A stretch of DNA of 10,002 nucleotides from Larix sibirica. Its lineage: Eukaryota > Streptophyta > Pinopsida > Pinales > Pinaceae. The stretch spans positions 3,458-13,459 of the forward strand of contig NWUY0304929390.1 in assembly GCA_004151065.3 (NCBI GenBank), given 5' to 3'. This document shows positions 1-7,675 of this stretch, piece by piece. The notes under the pieces are model-generated. The model was given only the letters and a program-made list of their open reading frames with translations. It was not told the DNA's origin and did no database searches. The position numbers and the translations under genes are program-made. Position 1 is the first letter of the stretch. The number at the start of each line of letters is the position of its first letter.

Positions 1-108
1 TTTTTTTCTGCTTGAAAAAAAAGAACAAAAATAAAAGTCATAGCAATATTTAGAAAAAATGTAATTTTTAAAACTTATCTGTTTTAGTTCTTGATAAAAC
101 TAAAGACA

Positions 109-466
109 TGAATCAAGGACAATTAACCCAATTATTTTGAACGGATAAGTGTAACAAGTAAACTCTATAGGGTATAGAGTCATGATAAACGAAAATTGAA
201 CTAAGAAATATTAAATATAAAAAAAAAATTCCAACTTTTAGTAATTATAATTTTATTTTTTTTTATAATTTTTTTTTTTTAAATAGATAGAATCGGATCG
301 AATTAATATAACCATTATTCCTCGTGAATCAAGGACAATTAACCCAATCATTTTGGATGGATAAGTGTAACAAGTAAACTCTATAGGATATAGACTCATG
401 ATAAAAGAAAATTGTACTTGAAATATTAAATATAAAAATAAATTATCAACTTTTAATAATTATAAA
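109..466. repeat. 142-bp direct duplication, offset 216 bp, in the 5' flank
   Basis: Copies at 109-250 and 325-466 share long blocks, for example TGAATCAAGGACAATTAACC and GATAAGTGTAACAAGTAAAC, with scattered substitutions. They are separated by an AT-rich spacer containing T runs. No coding potential or terminal inverted repeats are visible. The rest of 1-500 is AT-rich DNA in which I recognise nothing else. Confidence 0.85.
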
Positions 467-748
467 TTCTGAATTCACAGGTCCAGTTGTTCTTCTGAAA
501 TTCATTCAATCCTCCTGGAACGTCTCAAGTTCGTTCAATTCCCGTGGAGAGTTCGATATACTTCGGAGGGAAACAGAAAATATTGATGACCGTCCTCGGT
601 TACTGTCCCACGGAAATAGACAAAGAGTAACAGCACACACATTAATGGCCAAAGAAACGTGATCTGCATTTGAATCGAACATGAATAGTAAAATATGCAG
701 AAGCACAAAGATTAATGTTTCCATTGCAAGTCAGAACATGTGATTCAT

Positions 749-809
749 ACAGTTAATACTAAAAAATGTATCCAACAAAAAATGTTTACAGTTAATACTA
801 AAAAATGTA
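749..809. repeat. 22-bp perfect direct repeat, offset 39 bp
   Basis: Copies at 749-770 and 788-809 are identical and contain GTTAATACTAAAAAATG. The 17-bp spacer between them includes CAACAAAAAATGTTT. No function is evident. The surrounding 500-900 region shows no convincing gene on either strand. Confidence 0.85.
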
Positions 810-949
810 GAACCCACTGGTCAAAAGGAGAATATAACACTATTCAATCAAACTGCATTGCAGATTCATATGAAAACAAGATACTGAATTGCCTTTTGGG
901 CTGAACTAAACATGCACATACAGAGTATATATATTTTTCGAAACTCGGA

Positions 950-1061
950 ATGTCCCACGTTTCCTAATCGATCCTGTCGCATCCTTTCCATCCTCTCCAA
1001 CGTGCCTCGTGACATCCCCCACGAGGCCCAACTGAGTTCCAACTGCGAAAGGACTATAAAT
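950..1061 (+). promoter_or_regulatory. Probable core promoter of the acyltransferase
   Basis: TATA-like CTATAAAT has its TATAAAT at 1055-1061, about 115 bases before the ATG. That implies a transcription start near 1085-1095 and a leader of roughly 80-90 bases. Upstream are two CAACTG MYB-type cores at 1029-1034 and 1040-1045, spaced 11 bp (about one helical turn). A perfect inverted repeat CCTCGTG / CACGAGG lies at 1005-1011 and 1020-1026, and ACGT cores at 957-960 and 1000-1003. A second, AT-only TATA-like tract lies at 925-936. MYB control would suit phenylpropanoid or cuticle genes, but binding is inference. Confidence 0.55.
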
Positions 1062-1175
1062 CCACAGACACATGCCATTATCCTTCATATCAATTTCCCA
1101 CTCTGTTTGAATCAAGATATATATTGATTTGGCAAGGTTTCTGCATAGTTTTCTGTGAGAAGTTGATCGGCCACA

Positions 1176-1673
1176 ATGGGTTCTCTAGCAGCAGCTGAGT
1201 CGTCCTTGAAAACCCACTTAGATGCTGAGTCGTCCTTGATAGCCCACTTAGATGTTGAGGTGGAGGAGCCTGAGATGGTTCTGCCGGTTGAACCCACTGA
1301 GGAATGCTCTCTCTTTCTATCAAATATTGACCAGGTAGTTGCTTATGTTGTGGATACTGTGTACTTTTACAGACCCAGTGGAAAGGAGAAGGATGCTGCT
1401 GCTGCTGATGTTGTGGCTGGGCTGAAGGAAGCCCTTGGGAAGGTGCTGGTACCATACCATTTCATGGCAGGAAGGTTGAAATTGAATCTGGAGAAGATGA
1501 GGTTGGTGATCGAGTGTAACAGAGCTGGCGCTCTGTTTGCAGCAGCTAATTGTGATCTGACTTTATCTGATCTGGGTGATGTTACTTACCCAAATCCTGC
1601 TTTCAGAAGTCTGGTGCTTCAAGGAGTTCATGCTAGAAAGTTTGGGCCTAATCCTCCTCTGTTGATGATGCAG
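1176..1673 (+). CDS. Exon 1 of the BAHD acyltransferase (residues 1-166)
   Basis: It runs from ATG to the CAG codon Q166, then a GTAATT donor, so the intron is phase 0. It encodes the N-terminal lobe: an acidic extension with a 10-residue duplication (7-26), the PTEECSLFLSNIDQ segment typical of the family's first strand, and the PYHFMAGRL segment. The exon ends at Q166, just before the conserved TKFKCGG stretch. This is the known position of the ancient BAHD 'Q intron', which supports the donor choice. The reading frame stays open past the donor to a stop near 1724; that tail (VIMLTFSLDK) has no family similarity and is intron. Confidence 0.93.
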
Positions 1674-4600
1674 GTAATTATGCTTACCTTTAGTCTGGAT
1701 AAGAGTACATATTCAATTGATTAGGTTTTGTTTTTATGTTTTTGTCCATTCAGACTGTTTTCTTTTAGAAGTCTGTCAAGGAACATTCTCCCATGCTGGT
1801 GCCAGGTCTGAGGGTTTACTATTCTTCCCTTTGAAACTCATGACATTTTGACAATCCCTGAAGCTGATGACACATGGGCAACACGGATGGAACCAGTTGG
1901 ACGGCTTAGCTTTCTGTCAACCCCAAAAATGGATCATGGCCCTGTTGGCCATTTAGACCATGTTGGTCTATGGGATAATTTCATGACTCGTGACGTATGA
2001 TCTTTTTGACGCTCATGATATATGGGCAGCAAGAATGGAACCCGCCTAGAGGGCTGAGGGCTCCGTCAGCCTCAACTGTGAATCAGTTGTTGAATTAATG
2101 CTCCATTGGCTATTTAGACCATACTGATCTATAGGACCAATTCATGATCATGACATATGGGCAGCAGGACTACAACCCGCTTAGGCCGCTTAGCACCCTG
2201 CCAACCTCGAAATTCAATCAACTGTTGAATCGATGCCCTGTTGGCCATTTAGACCACACTTGTCTATCGGACCATTTTGATCTCATGATTTTAGAATTGG
2301 GATCTTATCTGATTGCCTTGATCTGTTCAAAACATTGTTTGTTATGAGTAGTTTCTACAATGTGAAGAGGTATTGTCACAACCTTGTCAATATATTTAAC
2401 CATGTATGTTATGAGTAGTTTCTACAGTGTATGTTATGTATATTTAGCCCTGTTTTGATTGAATAACCTTGATCTAGTTTGGTATTCAGTATTTGGTACA
2501 CTGGAAATGACTAAAAAATGTTTGTTTCACTTTTTTTAAGGAATGTTGGTAGGAATGAGCTACGAGACCTGTGACCTAAGAGAATTTGCTGAGGAGCTTC
2601 TGAGCTCTATGAATTTTGTTCTAAGGTGTAATGTTTTCTTAGTGTAATCATTTTTGTACGTTGTATATGAGTGGCTTGATTATGTTTTCAAAAGCAATAC
2701 AATTCCAGTAATTTATGTTGTTTTATTATCTAATATCTCCATCCTATCATATCTTAGTATCTTACCTAAGTTGTTTTCATGTTTGGCTACCTGTCTGTTT
2801 GTGTGAAATTTGTATTAAAAGGGATGAATGCTATGAAATCTGGAGGTTTCCTCTGTTAATGATGTGGGCACGTAAATTGTTTGAAATTCCATGTAATCAT
2901 TTTCTATTTAATTCACTTAAGTTCTTAGTATACATTTTTAGCAATTGCTTAATCTACAGGGTGTTCTTTCTTCCTTCGTATCACTATCACATGATGTTCT
3001 TGCTTTCTTTGTAGAACCATCATAAAAATTATGGTATTAGTTCTTTGACAATGTGTCTTTCAACTTTGCATCTAACCAGTTCTAACTTCTAAACTATCAT
3101 GTGTAGAAAAAGTTTGGTTTCGACTGAATAGAGCTGCTTAAGGATTTCTATTGCAGCTAGTTTAACAGTTTTAGTACCCTTTTTTGGGTTTGTCTAGTGG
3201 TCTTTTTTCCCAAGGAAAACCTTGCAAGATCCCCCCCTCTTCTTTGCCCAGAAGGATTAGACTGGATTTGAAATTGTGACCTATGGCCTCCTTGTAAGCA
3301 ACATGCCCTGGGCAGATGGTTCTACCAATTGAGCTAACCCTTTGGGGGATGTCTAGTAGCTATTTTATTGCAAGAGTCACTATAATGCCAAACACTTGCA
3401 CATGCATGGTGTTTTTCTAGTGAGAATCAAGGCTCAAATGCAACTCCATATTTACTAGGTGTTCACATTCTTTGTGGCTTGGGCTAGTTTTTTGGGTGCA
3501 ACAACGATTGATCTCATTGACCTGGGGCATTCTCTAAATTGCCTTTTCTTGGTAAAGGATGAATGGTAAAAGCCCATTAGTTCATTTCACTTCTACATTT
3601 CTTGGAGATAGGGCATGCTCTATTCATATATATCCCTATCCATATATCTCTTGAGATGGGGATCCTTCAAATTGTATCCTCTTGGTAAAGGATGAATGGC
3701 AAAAGCCATCCTAGTAGAGGATGAAAGGTAACATCTGATTAGTTCAACTCGGTTTCATAAGGCCTAAGGAGAGGGAAAACCCTATCCATATAGATCCTGG
3801 CTGATAAGAAGGTATTGCTACTGTCTACTTGGGCATATATTATGACATAGTTTCTAGTGTTTGTTCTTTCCAGATAAACAAGTGAAGGTTTTCGTTACAC
3901 AACTTAATTCTTTTTACAAGTTAAGGTTTTTGTTACACAACTTAAATCTTTTTATGTATTACCTTTTTATAAGTATGTTCTTTGGATCTGTTAATTTTAC
4001 TCAGAGTAGAAGAGGTGTTTATTTCTATTTTATTCCCAAGCAGGTAACTAAATTCAAGTGCGGTGGGATAGTGCTGGGGATGTCTATGAACCATGCTATG
4101 TTTGATGGGGTTGGAGCAATGGAATTCATGATGAACTTCTCCTCTGTAGCCCGGGGCGAGGGATTGCTCACTTATCCTCTCCCAGACCGGACATGTTTAA
4201 AAGCTAGAGATATTCCAGAGATCAAATATGAGCATTTGGAGGGGCTGAAACTCAGTGATATACCTCAGGAGATGAGAAATTCCTTCACAACTGCCGATGT
4301 AGCAAATTCAGAAATCTCCAACATCTCTCTTCCACCTGATTATAGCTATAAAGTTTTTCCTTTCACTGGGGAGATGGTGGAGAAACTAAAGAAGAAGGCA
4401 ATGGAGGATGGTACTCTGAAGAAATGTTCTTCATTCGATGCCATTGCAGCTCTAGTATGGCAGGCTCGAACCAGGGCCGTTGATATGCCTCCTGATGTAC
4501 CTTCCAAGATGCTTTTTGCTGTGGATATTCGTTCAAAAATGGATCCCCCACTGCCAAAGGGCTTTGCAGGTATGCATATACTCTGTAGATTATAGACTTT

Positions 4601-7242
4601 TCAATTAATCCCACCTTTTCTTGAGCACATTGCTACATTGATTTGAATATTTTATACTGATCTGATATTATAGATGGCTACAATCACCTTAAAAAATTGT
4701 CAATGATTAATTATGTATGGTTCCATTGACACCAAATTTGCCTGTGGGACTTCCAAACCAATTCAAGAAATCTACTTTTCAGCTTTTTTGGTATATATGC
4801 TATATGTATTCTTTTAGCTATGAAGCGTCTCATTTGCTTATACTAAAATGGTCAGTTGAACCTCAATACAAGCTTTTGATCAACTGATAACAAAGAAGCT
4901 ATGAAGCTTCTCATTTTCTTATACTAGAATGGCCAGTTGAACCTCAATACAAGCTTTGTATCAACTATAACAAAGCAGTTCGGGCTTCATCCAAATTCAC
5001 CTGGTCATAGAAAGACAATATTGGTTGATCAAAAATTTTGCAACCAAGGTTAATCTTCCAATGTAGTACAACAAGCAATACCCATGTTTTAAAATAGCCT
5101 TTCAGTGCTAACCCATCCCCAGCCTACCTAGGCCATCCCCGACCTACCTGGCCAGGGATTTTGATTTTGCCAAGAACTAAGAAGTACACTGTTTTGGTCA
5201 TGGTGTTGCCATTTTCTCTTCCAAACTAGCTTTCTATTTTGTGGGTTATCATCTTACCAAGCTGATGATCTACCGAGTTCTATTGAAATATTGTAGTTAA
5301 TGTCTATCCAATTGATTTTCATAAATCTAAGACTTATATTGATCATTAACCGTAGTCACATGACAAGGTTTTGGGAACAACTAGGCAAAGCCAAAGAGTA
5401 AAGATTAAGATTGACTTTAGTTTGACTTGTATTAGCGAAAGATTTGTCATAAACAAATAAATAAATAGTCATTTTTTTGTCAAATTATTGAAAATTTTGT
5501 TAAAAGTTAAAACATTAGAATTTGATCAATTTTCCCAAGGCTTGGCAAGTTCAACGAGATTGAACAAAGTTTGGCCCAAACGAGCAGACTCCACTCATTA
5601 CAGAGCCAATCCAAGCAGACCCCACTCATTACAGAGCCAGGCCAAGCAGACCCCTCTCATTACAGAGCCAAGTTGAGTACACTCACCAAGTAGTACTCAG
5701 ACTCAGCAGATCTTGTCTCGATGTTGTTAACCATCCAATTAAATATTTTCAAATCTAAAGCTATACTAGTATACATAAGATCCATTGACTACCAAACCGA
5801 ATTTCACTTTAGATCTGAACTAACAAATTCACTTCACGTAGATATGCAGCCATCATTTTTTCTTTTTGAAAGTGCTCCATTACAACGGCCTGAAGATATT
5901 ACCACCAGCCTGAACGCACTACAAATGGCCCGCCTGTGCAGGCGAAATGACCCATTAGAGGCAAAACAAAGATCACAAGCAGGTCACATGCACTTCTGTT
6001 TGGTAAGCTGCTGTGAGCACACTTTTGTTTGGCTGAGCTGTTGTGATATGAGGTACAATTCCATCAACATACAAGACTTTCATTTGGTCCCAACCACTTA
6101 TTTCAGTCTTGGAGAGAATTAAAACTTGTTGGGTTACATATCAGGCCACTGACTTCGCTGCTTAACCACAACCCTATCAACAAAGAGGTTATTGTTTGGC
6201 TAAGCTGCTGTGGTATGGGGTATTATTCTGTCAATACTCAGAACTTGCATTTGGTCTAAATCACTTACTTGTGTCTTGGGGGGGATTAAACCTTGTTCTG
6301 TAACCTTACATGCCACAGACTTCACTGCTTAACCACAAACCTTTACTGTTTAAACACAACCCCATTGACAAAGAAGCCACTGTTTGAGTAAGCTGCTGAG
6401 ATATTAGGTACTATTACACAGGACTTGTATCACTGCTTAACCACAACACTGTTGACAAAGAAGCGATCAATTACCATTATTAACCATCCCATTGGATATT
6501 TTCAAATCTCAGTCTACCCAATTATCTATTGACAAAGAAGCCATCAATGCCATTATTAACCATCCTATTGGCATCCCATTAGATATTTTCAAATATAAAT
6601 CTACCCACTTATACCAATTAAATTTGTTTCTTAATCTACTGCCCCCAGCCCTGTGTATGTCTTAACTTTTTATGTAAAATATCACACTCCAAATTTTATC
6701 TATTTCCGAAAAAGGAAATTAGTGGTAACTGAACAATTTAAAACCCATTACAGCAAGAAGAAAGAGCTAACTGTTATTTGCTGCTTACCCAATTGATATT
6801 TTACTATCCAGTTCAATGGTGCACCAAGTCTGATTTATTTATATTGAAATTTGCATCAGGGAATGCTGTTTTCAGCTCATATTGCATCGAACCAACAGGG
6901 GCAGTGAAGGAGAAGCCATTATCATTCTGTGTGGAGAAAGTGCAGGAAGGGGTGTCCAGAGTCACAAATGATTATGTTCGGTCATCCATGGATTTCAGTG
7001 AGACATACAAAGCCATTCCGTCATTACCAGGAGGCATATTTCTGTCTGCATGGTGGAAAATACCATTTCAGCTGGTTGATTTTGGGTTTGGGAAGCCTGT
7101 ATATGCAGGCCCCATTGTGAATGCCATGGTGGAGTTTGTGCTGCTTCTCTCCAATGGAAAACACGACGGTGGCCTCAACATCTACATTGCCCTCCAAAAT
7201 CATCAGTTGGACAAATTTGAGCAGTTTATCTATGATCTTTAA
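1176..7242 (+). CDS. BAHD acyl-CoA-dependent acyltransferase, hydroxycinnamoyltransferase-like (3 exons, 468 aa)
   Basis: Join 1176-1673, 4044-4569, 6860-7242; 1407 coding bases including TAA. BAHD enzymes are cytosolic and transfer an acyl group from acyl-CoA to an alcohol or amine. The HxxxD motif is HAMFD (H183-D187), with His as general base. The structural DFGWG motif appears as DFGFG (415-419). Other family landmarks are VPYHFMAGRL (92-101), VTKFKCGG (167-174), FAVDIR (324-329) and a PLPKGF-GN segment around 334-343. The pattern most resembles omega-hydroxyacid or fatty-alcohol hydroxycinnamoyltransferases (HHT/FACT-like, cutin and suberin ferulates) by my recall of those proteins; HCT-like or other acceptors remain possible. 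Length is slightly above the usual 430-460, owing to an N-terminal extension. The start sits in CCACAATGG, a good plant context, and no earlier in-frame ATG was found. All reading frames are open and the splice sites are canonical, so the gene looks functional. Family call is strong; substrate is inference. Confidence 0.93.
1194..1253 (+). repeat. In-frame 30-bp tandem duplication in exon 1
   Basis: Two adjacent 30-bp units (1194-1223 and 1224-1253) differ at only a few bases. They encode AESSLKTHLD and AESSLIAHLD, residues 7-16 and 17-26. A possible third start, DVEVEE, follows. The repeat lies in the poorly conserved N-terminal extension upstream of the first core strand and probably accounts for part of the protein's extra length. 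Confidence 0.9.
1866..2289. repeat. Three-copy tandem repeat of about 135-148 bp in intron 1
   Basis: Unit starts at 1866, 2014 and 2149 share the motif CATGA(C/T)A(T/C)ATGGGCA, a middle AACC(C) segment, and a tail resembling GGCCATTTAGACCA...TCTAT. Copies are clearly diverged with small indels, so the array is old. Unit 1 contains a small perfect inverted repeat AGACCA-TGT-TGGTCT at 1955-1969. The open frame at 2144-2347 lies across unit 3 and is not a gene. Confidence 0.8.
2341..2426. repeat. 19-bp direct repeat, offset 67 bp
   Basis: GTTATGAGTAGTTTCTACA occurs exactly at 2341-2359 and 2408-2426 in intron 1. Related GTATGTTATG sequence follows the second copy. No function is apparent. Confidence 0.8.
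3201..3349 (-). mobile_element. tRNA-derived SINE insertion with target-site duplication
   Basis: On the minus strand the element starts TCCCCCAAAGGG and shows a pol III box A, TAGCTCAATTGG (complement of 3325-3336), matching tRNA box A. A box B-like ATTTCAAATCC follows (complement of 3264-3274). The unrelated tail ends in a short A run (GGGAAAAAAGA). The element is flanked by near-identical 10-bp direct repeats, TGTCTAGTGG at 3191-3200 and TGTCTAGTAG at 3350-3359, as expected for a target-site duplication. The head lacks a well-paired T stem, so it is not a working tRNA gene. The family was not identified. The length, about 149 bp, suits a plant SINE. Confidence 0.75.
3536..3708. repeat. Direct repeat of about 40 bp, offset 133 bp, in intron 1
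   Basis: CTTGGTAAAGGATGAATGG(T/C)AAAAGCC occurs at 3548-3574 and 3681-3707, with similarity extending left through AAATTG. Weaker similarity continues to the right: ATTAGTTCA and CCCTATCCATAT recur at 3576/3738 and 3634/3780. This suggests an original unit over 100 bp that has since gained indels. Confidence 0.75.
3880..3955. repeat. Two-copy 38-bp tandem repeat near the intron 1 acceptor
   Basis: Adjacent units at 3880-3917 and 3918-3955 share GTTACACAACTTAA and differ at a handful of positions. The array ends about 90 bp before the exon 2 acceptor. Its T-rich parts add to the pyrimidine content there. Confidence 0.85.
4044..4569 (+). CDS. Exon 2 of the BAHD acyltransferase (residues 167-341 plus first base of 342), HxxxD motif
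   Basis: It begins with the VTKFKCGG segment and contains the catalytic HAMFD at 4092-4106 followed by GVGAMEFM, a BAHD signature. The middle covers the variable crossover loop (about 210-265). It then reaches SSFDAIAALVWQARTRA and LFAVDIR, both well conserved in BAHD proteins. The exon ends after TTTGCAG at a GTATGC donor in phase 1. The open frame extends upstream to 3861, but that part is intron with no family match. Confidence 0.93.
4816..4976. repeat. Two-copy tandem repeat of about 81 bp in intron 2
   Basis: Units at 4816-4896 and 4897-4976 share AGTTGAACCTCAATACAAGC and CTATGAAGC with roughly ten differences. They abut directly. No coding or structural role is visible. Confidence 0.88.
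5113..5152. repeat. Two-copy 20-bp GC-rich tandem repeat
   Basis: CCATCCCCAGCCTACCTAGG at 5113-5132 is followed directly by a near copy (CCATCCCCGACCTACCTGGC) at 5133-5152. It is notably C-rich against the AT-rich intron. Each unit holds an AC-type CCTACC core, but an intronic regulatory role is only speculation. Confidence 0.8.
5584..5676. repeat. Three-copy 31-bp minisatellite in intron 2
   Basis: Units at 5584-5614, 5615-5645 and 5646-5676 each carry GCAGAC, then C/T-rich bases, then CTCATTACAGAGCCA. They differ at only a few positions each. Unit length is constant at 31 bp with no spacers, which marks a tandem minisatellite and not a spacer-separated array. Confidence 0.92.
6028..6475. 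repeat. Degenerate three-copy repeat, 167-188-bp period, in intron 2
   Basis: Units begin near 6028, 6195 and 6383 with TTTGG/AGnnnAGCTGCTGnG. Each continues through ATTTGGTC, ACTTCnCTGCTTAACCACAA and GACAAAGA(A/G)G-like blocks. The third unit is internally deleted. A still weaker start, TTTGGTAAGCTGCTGTGAG, lies at 5999. Divergence and indels indicate an old duplication. Confidence 0.7.
6454..6620. repeat. Two-copy tandem repeat, 77-bp offset, with a dispersed third copy
   Basis: Units from 6454 and 6531 both start GACAAAGAAGC and contain CATTATTAACCATCC and GATATTTTCAAAT. The second has an extra 11-bp internal segment. The core TTAACCATCCnATTnnATATTTTCAAAT also occurs about 750 bp upstream at 5727-5755, so this sequence has been copied at more than one scale within the intron. 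Confidence 0.75.
6860..7242 (+). CDS. Exon 3 of the BAHD acyltransferase (residues 342-468), DFGFG motif
   Basis: It starts with the last two bases of G342 and then NAVFSSYCIEP. It continues through KPLSFCVEKVQEGVSRV and YVRSSMDF to SAWWKIPFQLVDFGFGKP and the C-terminal strands. DFGFG is encoded at 7078-7092. In solved BAHD structures the corresponding DFGWG loop lies away from the active site and supports folding and CoA binding. Trp-to-Phe at its fourth position is a conservative deviation. The protein ends FIYDL at TAA 7240-7242, a normal distance (about 50 residues) after the motif. Confidence 0.93.
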
Positions 7243-7271
7243 GCATTTCAATCAGTTTTACCCTCCTAGAA

Positions 7272-7438
7272 AATAGGACCTTAATGGATAGGACAGCAAT
7301 AGCATCATATGCTTGTAGTTTTTTTTTTCAATTTTAGTGTTGTTTCTTAATAGATCCTTAATGGTTAGGACAGCAATAGCATCATATGTTTGTAGTATTT
7401 TTTTCAATTTTAGAATTGATTCTTAATAGATGGTTAAT
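7272..7438. repeat. Two-and-a-fraction-copy 77-bp tandem repeat just after the stop codon
   Basis: Units at 7272-7348 and 7349-7424 share GGACAGCAATAGCATCATATG and TTTTTTTCAATTTTAG, and a partial third start lies at 7425-7438. It begins about 30 bases after the stop and so probably lies in the 3' UTR. The T runs differ in length between copies. Confidence 0.85.
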
Positions 7439-7586
7439 AATAGAAGACCTGCCTGTAGCCTCTTTCACTCTACTGTATTACCAAAGCCATGGTGAAAGAT
7501 GTGGAAATGTGTTATTACAAGACCATGAGGAAATGTCAGTGGTGGTAAAAGAACGGAGTTCTTTTTATTGTGGGAGAGAAATGATA

Positions 7587-7592
7587 AATAAA
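7587..7592 (+). promoter_or_regulatory. Candidate polyadenylation signal AATAAA
   Basis: AATAAA lies 345 bases after the stop, followed by a T/G-rich stretch (TGTTGTCTTTCTTTGTG). It is the first clear AATAAA after the stop. Plant poly(A) signals are degenerate, so the true site may lie elsewhere in 7260-7640. Confidence 0.4.
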
Positions 7593-7605
7593 TGAGCAAA
7601 TGTTG

Positions 7606-7675
7606 TCTTTCTTTGTGAAAGAACAAATCTGGGCAGTGTGTTTTTATTTGTGAAAGAACAAATTTGGGCAGTTTG
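7606..7675. repeat. Two-copy 35-bp tandem repeat
   Basis: Units at about 7606-7640 and 7641-7675 share TTTGTGAAAGAACAAAT and TGGGCAGT. It lies just downstream of the candidate AATAAA. The following stretch, 7676-8040, is AT-rich with GA microsatellite traces near 7868 and a small inverted repeat CATTATT/AATAATG at 7924-7941. No gene is visible there. Confidence 0.82.

Larger units (their letters stand above)
1674..4043 (+). other. Intron 1 (2370 bp, phase 0)
   Basis: The donor is CAG|GTAATT and the acceptor is a pyrimidine-rich tract ending CCCAAGCAG|GTAACT. The intron holds a three-copy repeat (1866-2289), a 19-bp direct repeat (2341-2426), a short exon-like open stretch (2541-2635), a minus-strand SINE (3201-3349), a 133-bp-offset repeat (3536-3708) and a 38-bp tandem pair (3880-3955). 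I see nothing identifiable in 2640-3180 or 3360-3535. Open frames inside it, such as 2144-2347 and 2715-3014, resemble no protein I know. Confidence 0.9.
4570..6859 (+). other. Intron 2 (2290 bp, phase 1)
   Basis: The donor is GCAG|GTATGC and the acceptor is TTTGCATCAG|GGAATG. Joining GCA G to GG AAT gives A-G-N, the expected KGF-GN sequence. The intron is rich in short tandem duplications: 4816-4976, 5113-5152, 5584-5676, 6028-6475 and 6454-6620. I see no gene in 4577-4815, 4980-5110, 5155-5580 or 5770-6020. The 133-codon open frame at 5721-6122 spans repeat DNA and resembles nothing known. An inverted repeat CGCCTG-TG-CAGGCG lies at 5931-5944. Confidence 0.9.

Noticed and set aside
506-1115. 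Three minus-strand open frames of about 70 codons in the 5' flank
   Set aside because: They are short, have no recognisable motif or plausible splice partners, and overlap the promoter region.
1090-1455. 121-codon minus-strand open frame, Q/P/S-rich
   Set aside because: It is antisense to exon 1; its composition follows from the alanine- and acid-rich sense codons.
2144-2347. 67-codon plus-strand open frame
   Set aside because: It lies within intron 1 and across the third unit of a noncoding tandem repeat; no family similarity.
3264-3349. Functional tRNA gene on the minus strand
   Set aside because: The box A match is good, but the T arm does not pair and a SINE tail with flanking target-site duplication follows.
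3861-4043. Upstream extension of the exon 2 open frame with its own ATG
   Set aside because: The translation is low-complexity F/L/Y-rich intron sequence with a 38-bp duplication; family similarity begins exactly at the 4044 splice junction.
5584-5676. CRISPR-like array
   Set aside because: The 31-bp units abut with no unique spacers, and the context is a plant intron; it is a minisatellite.
5721-6122. 133-codon plus-strand open frame in intron 2
   Set aside because: It spans intron repeats, has no recognisable domain, and is flanked by confident exons of the acyltransferase.
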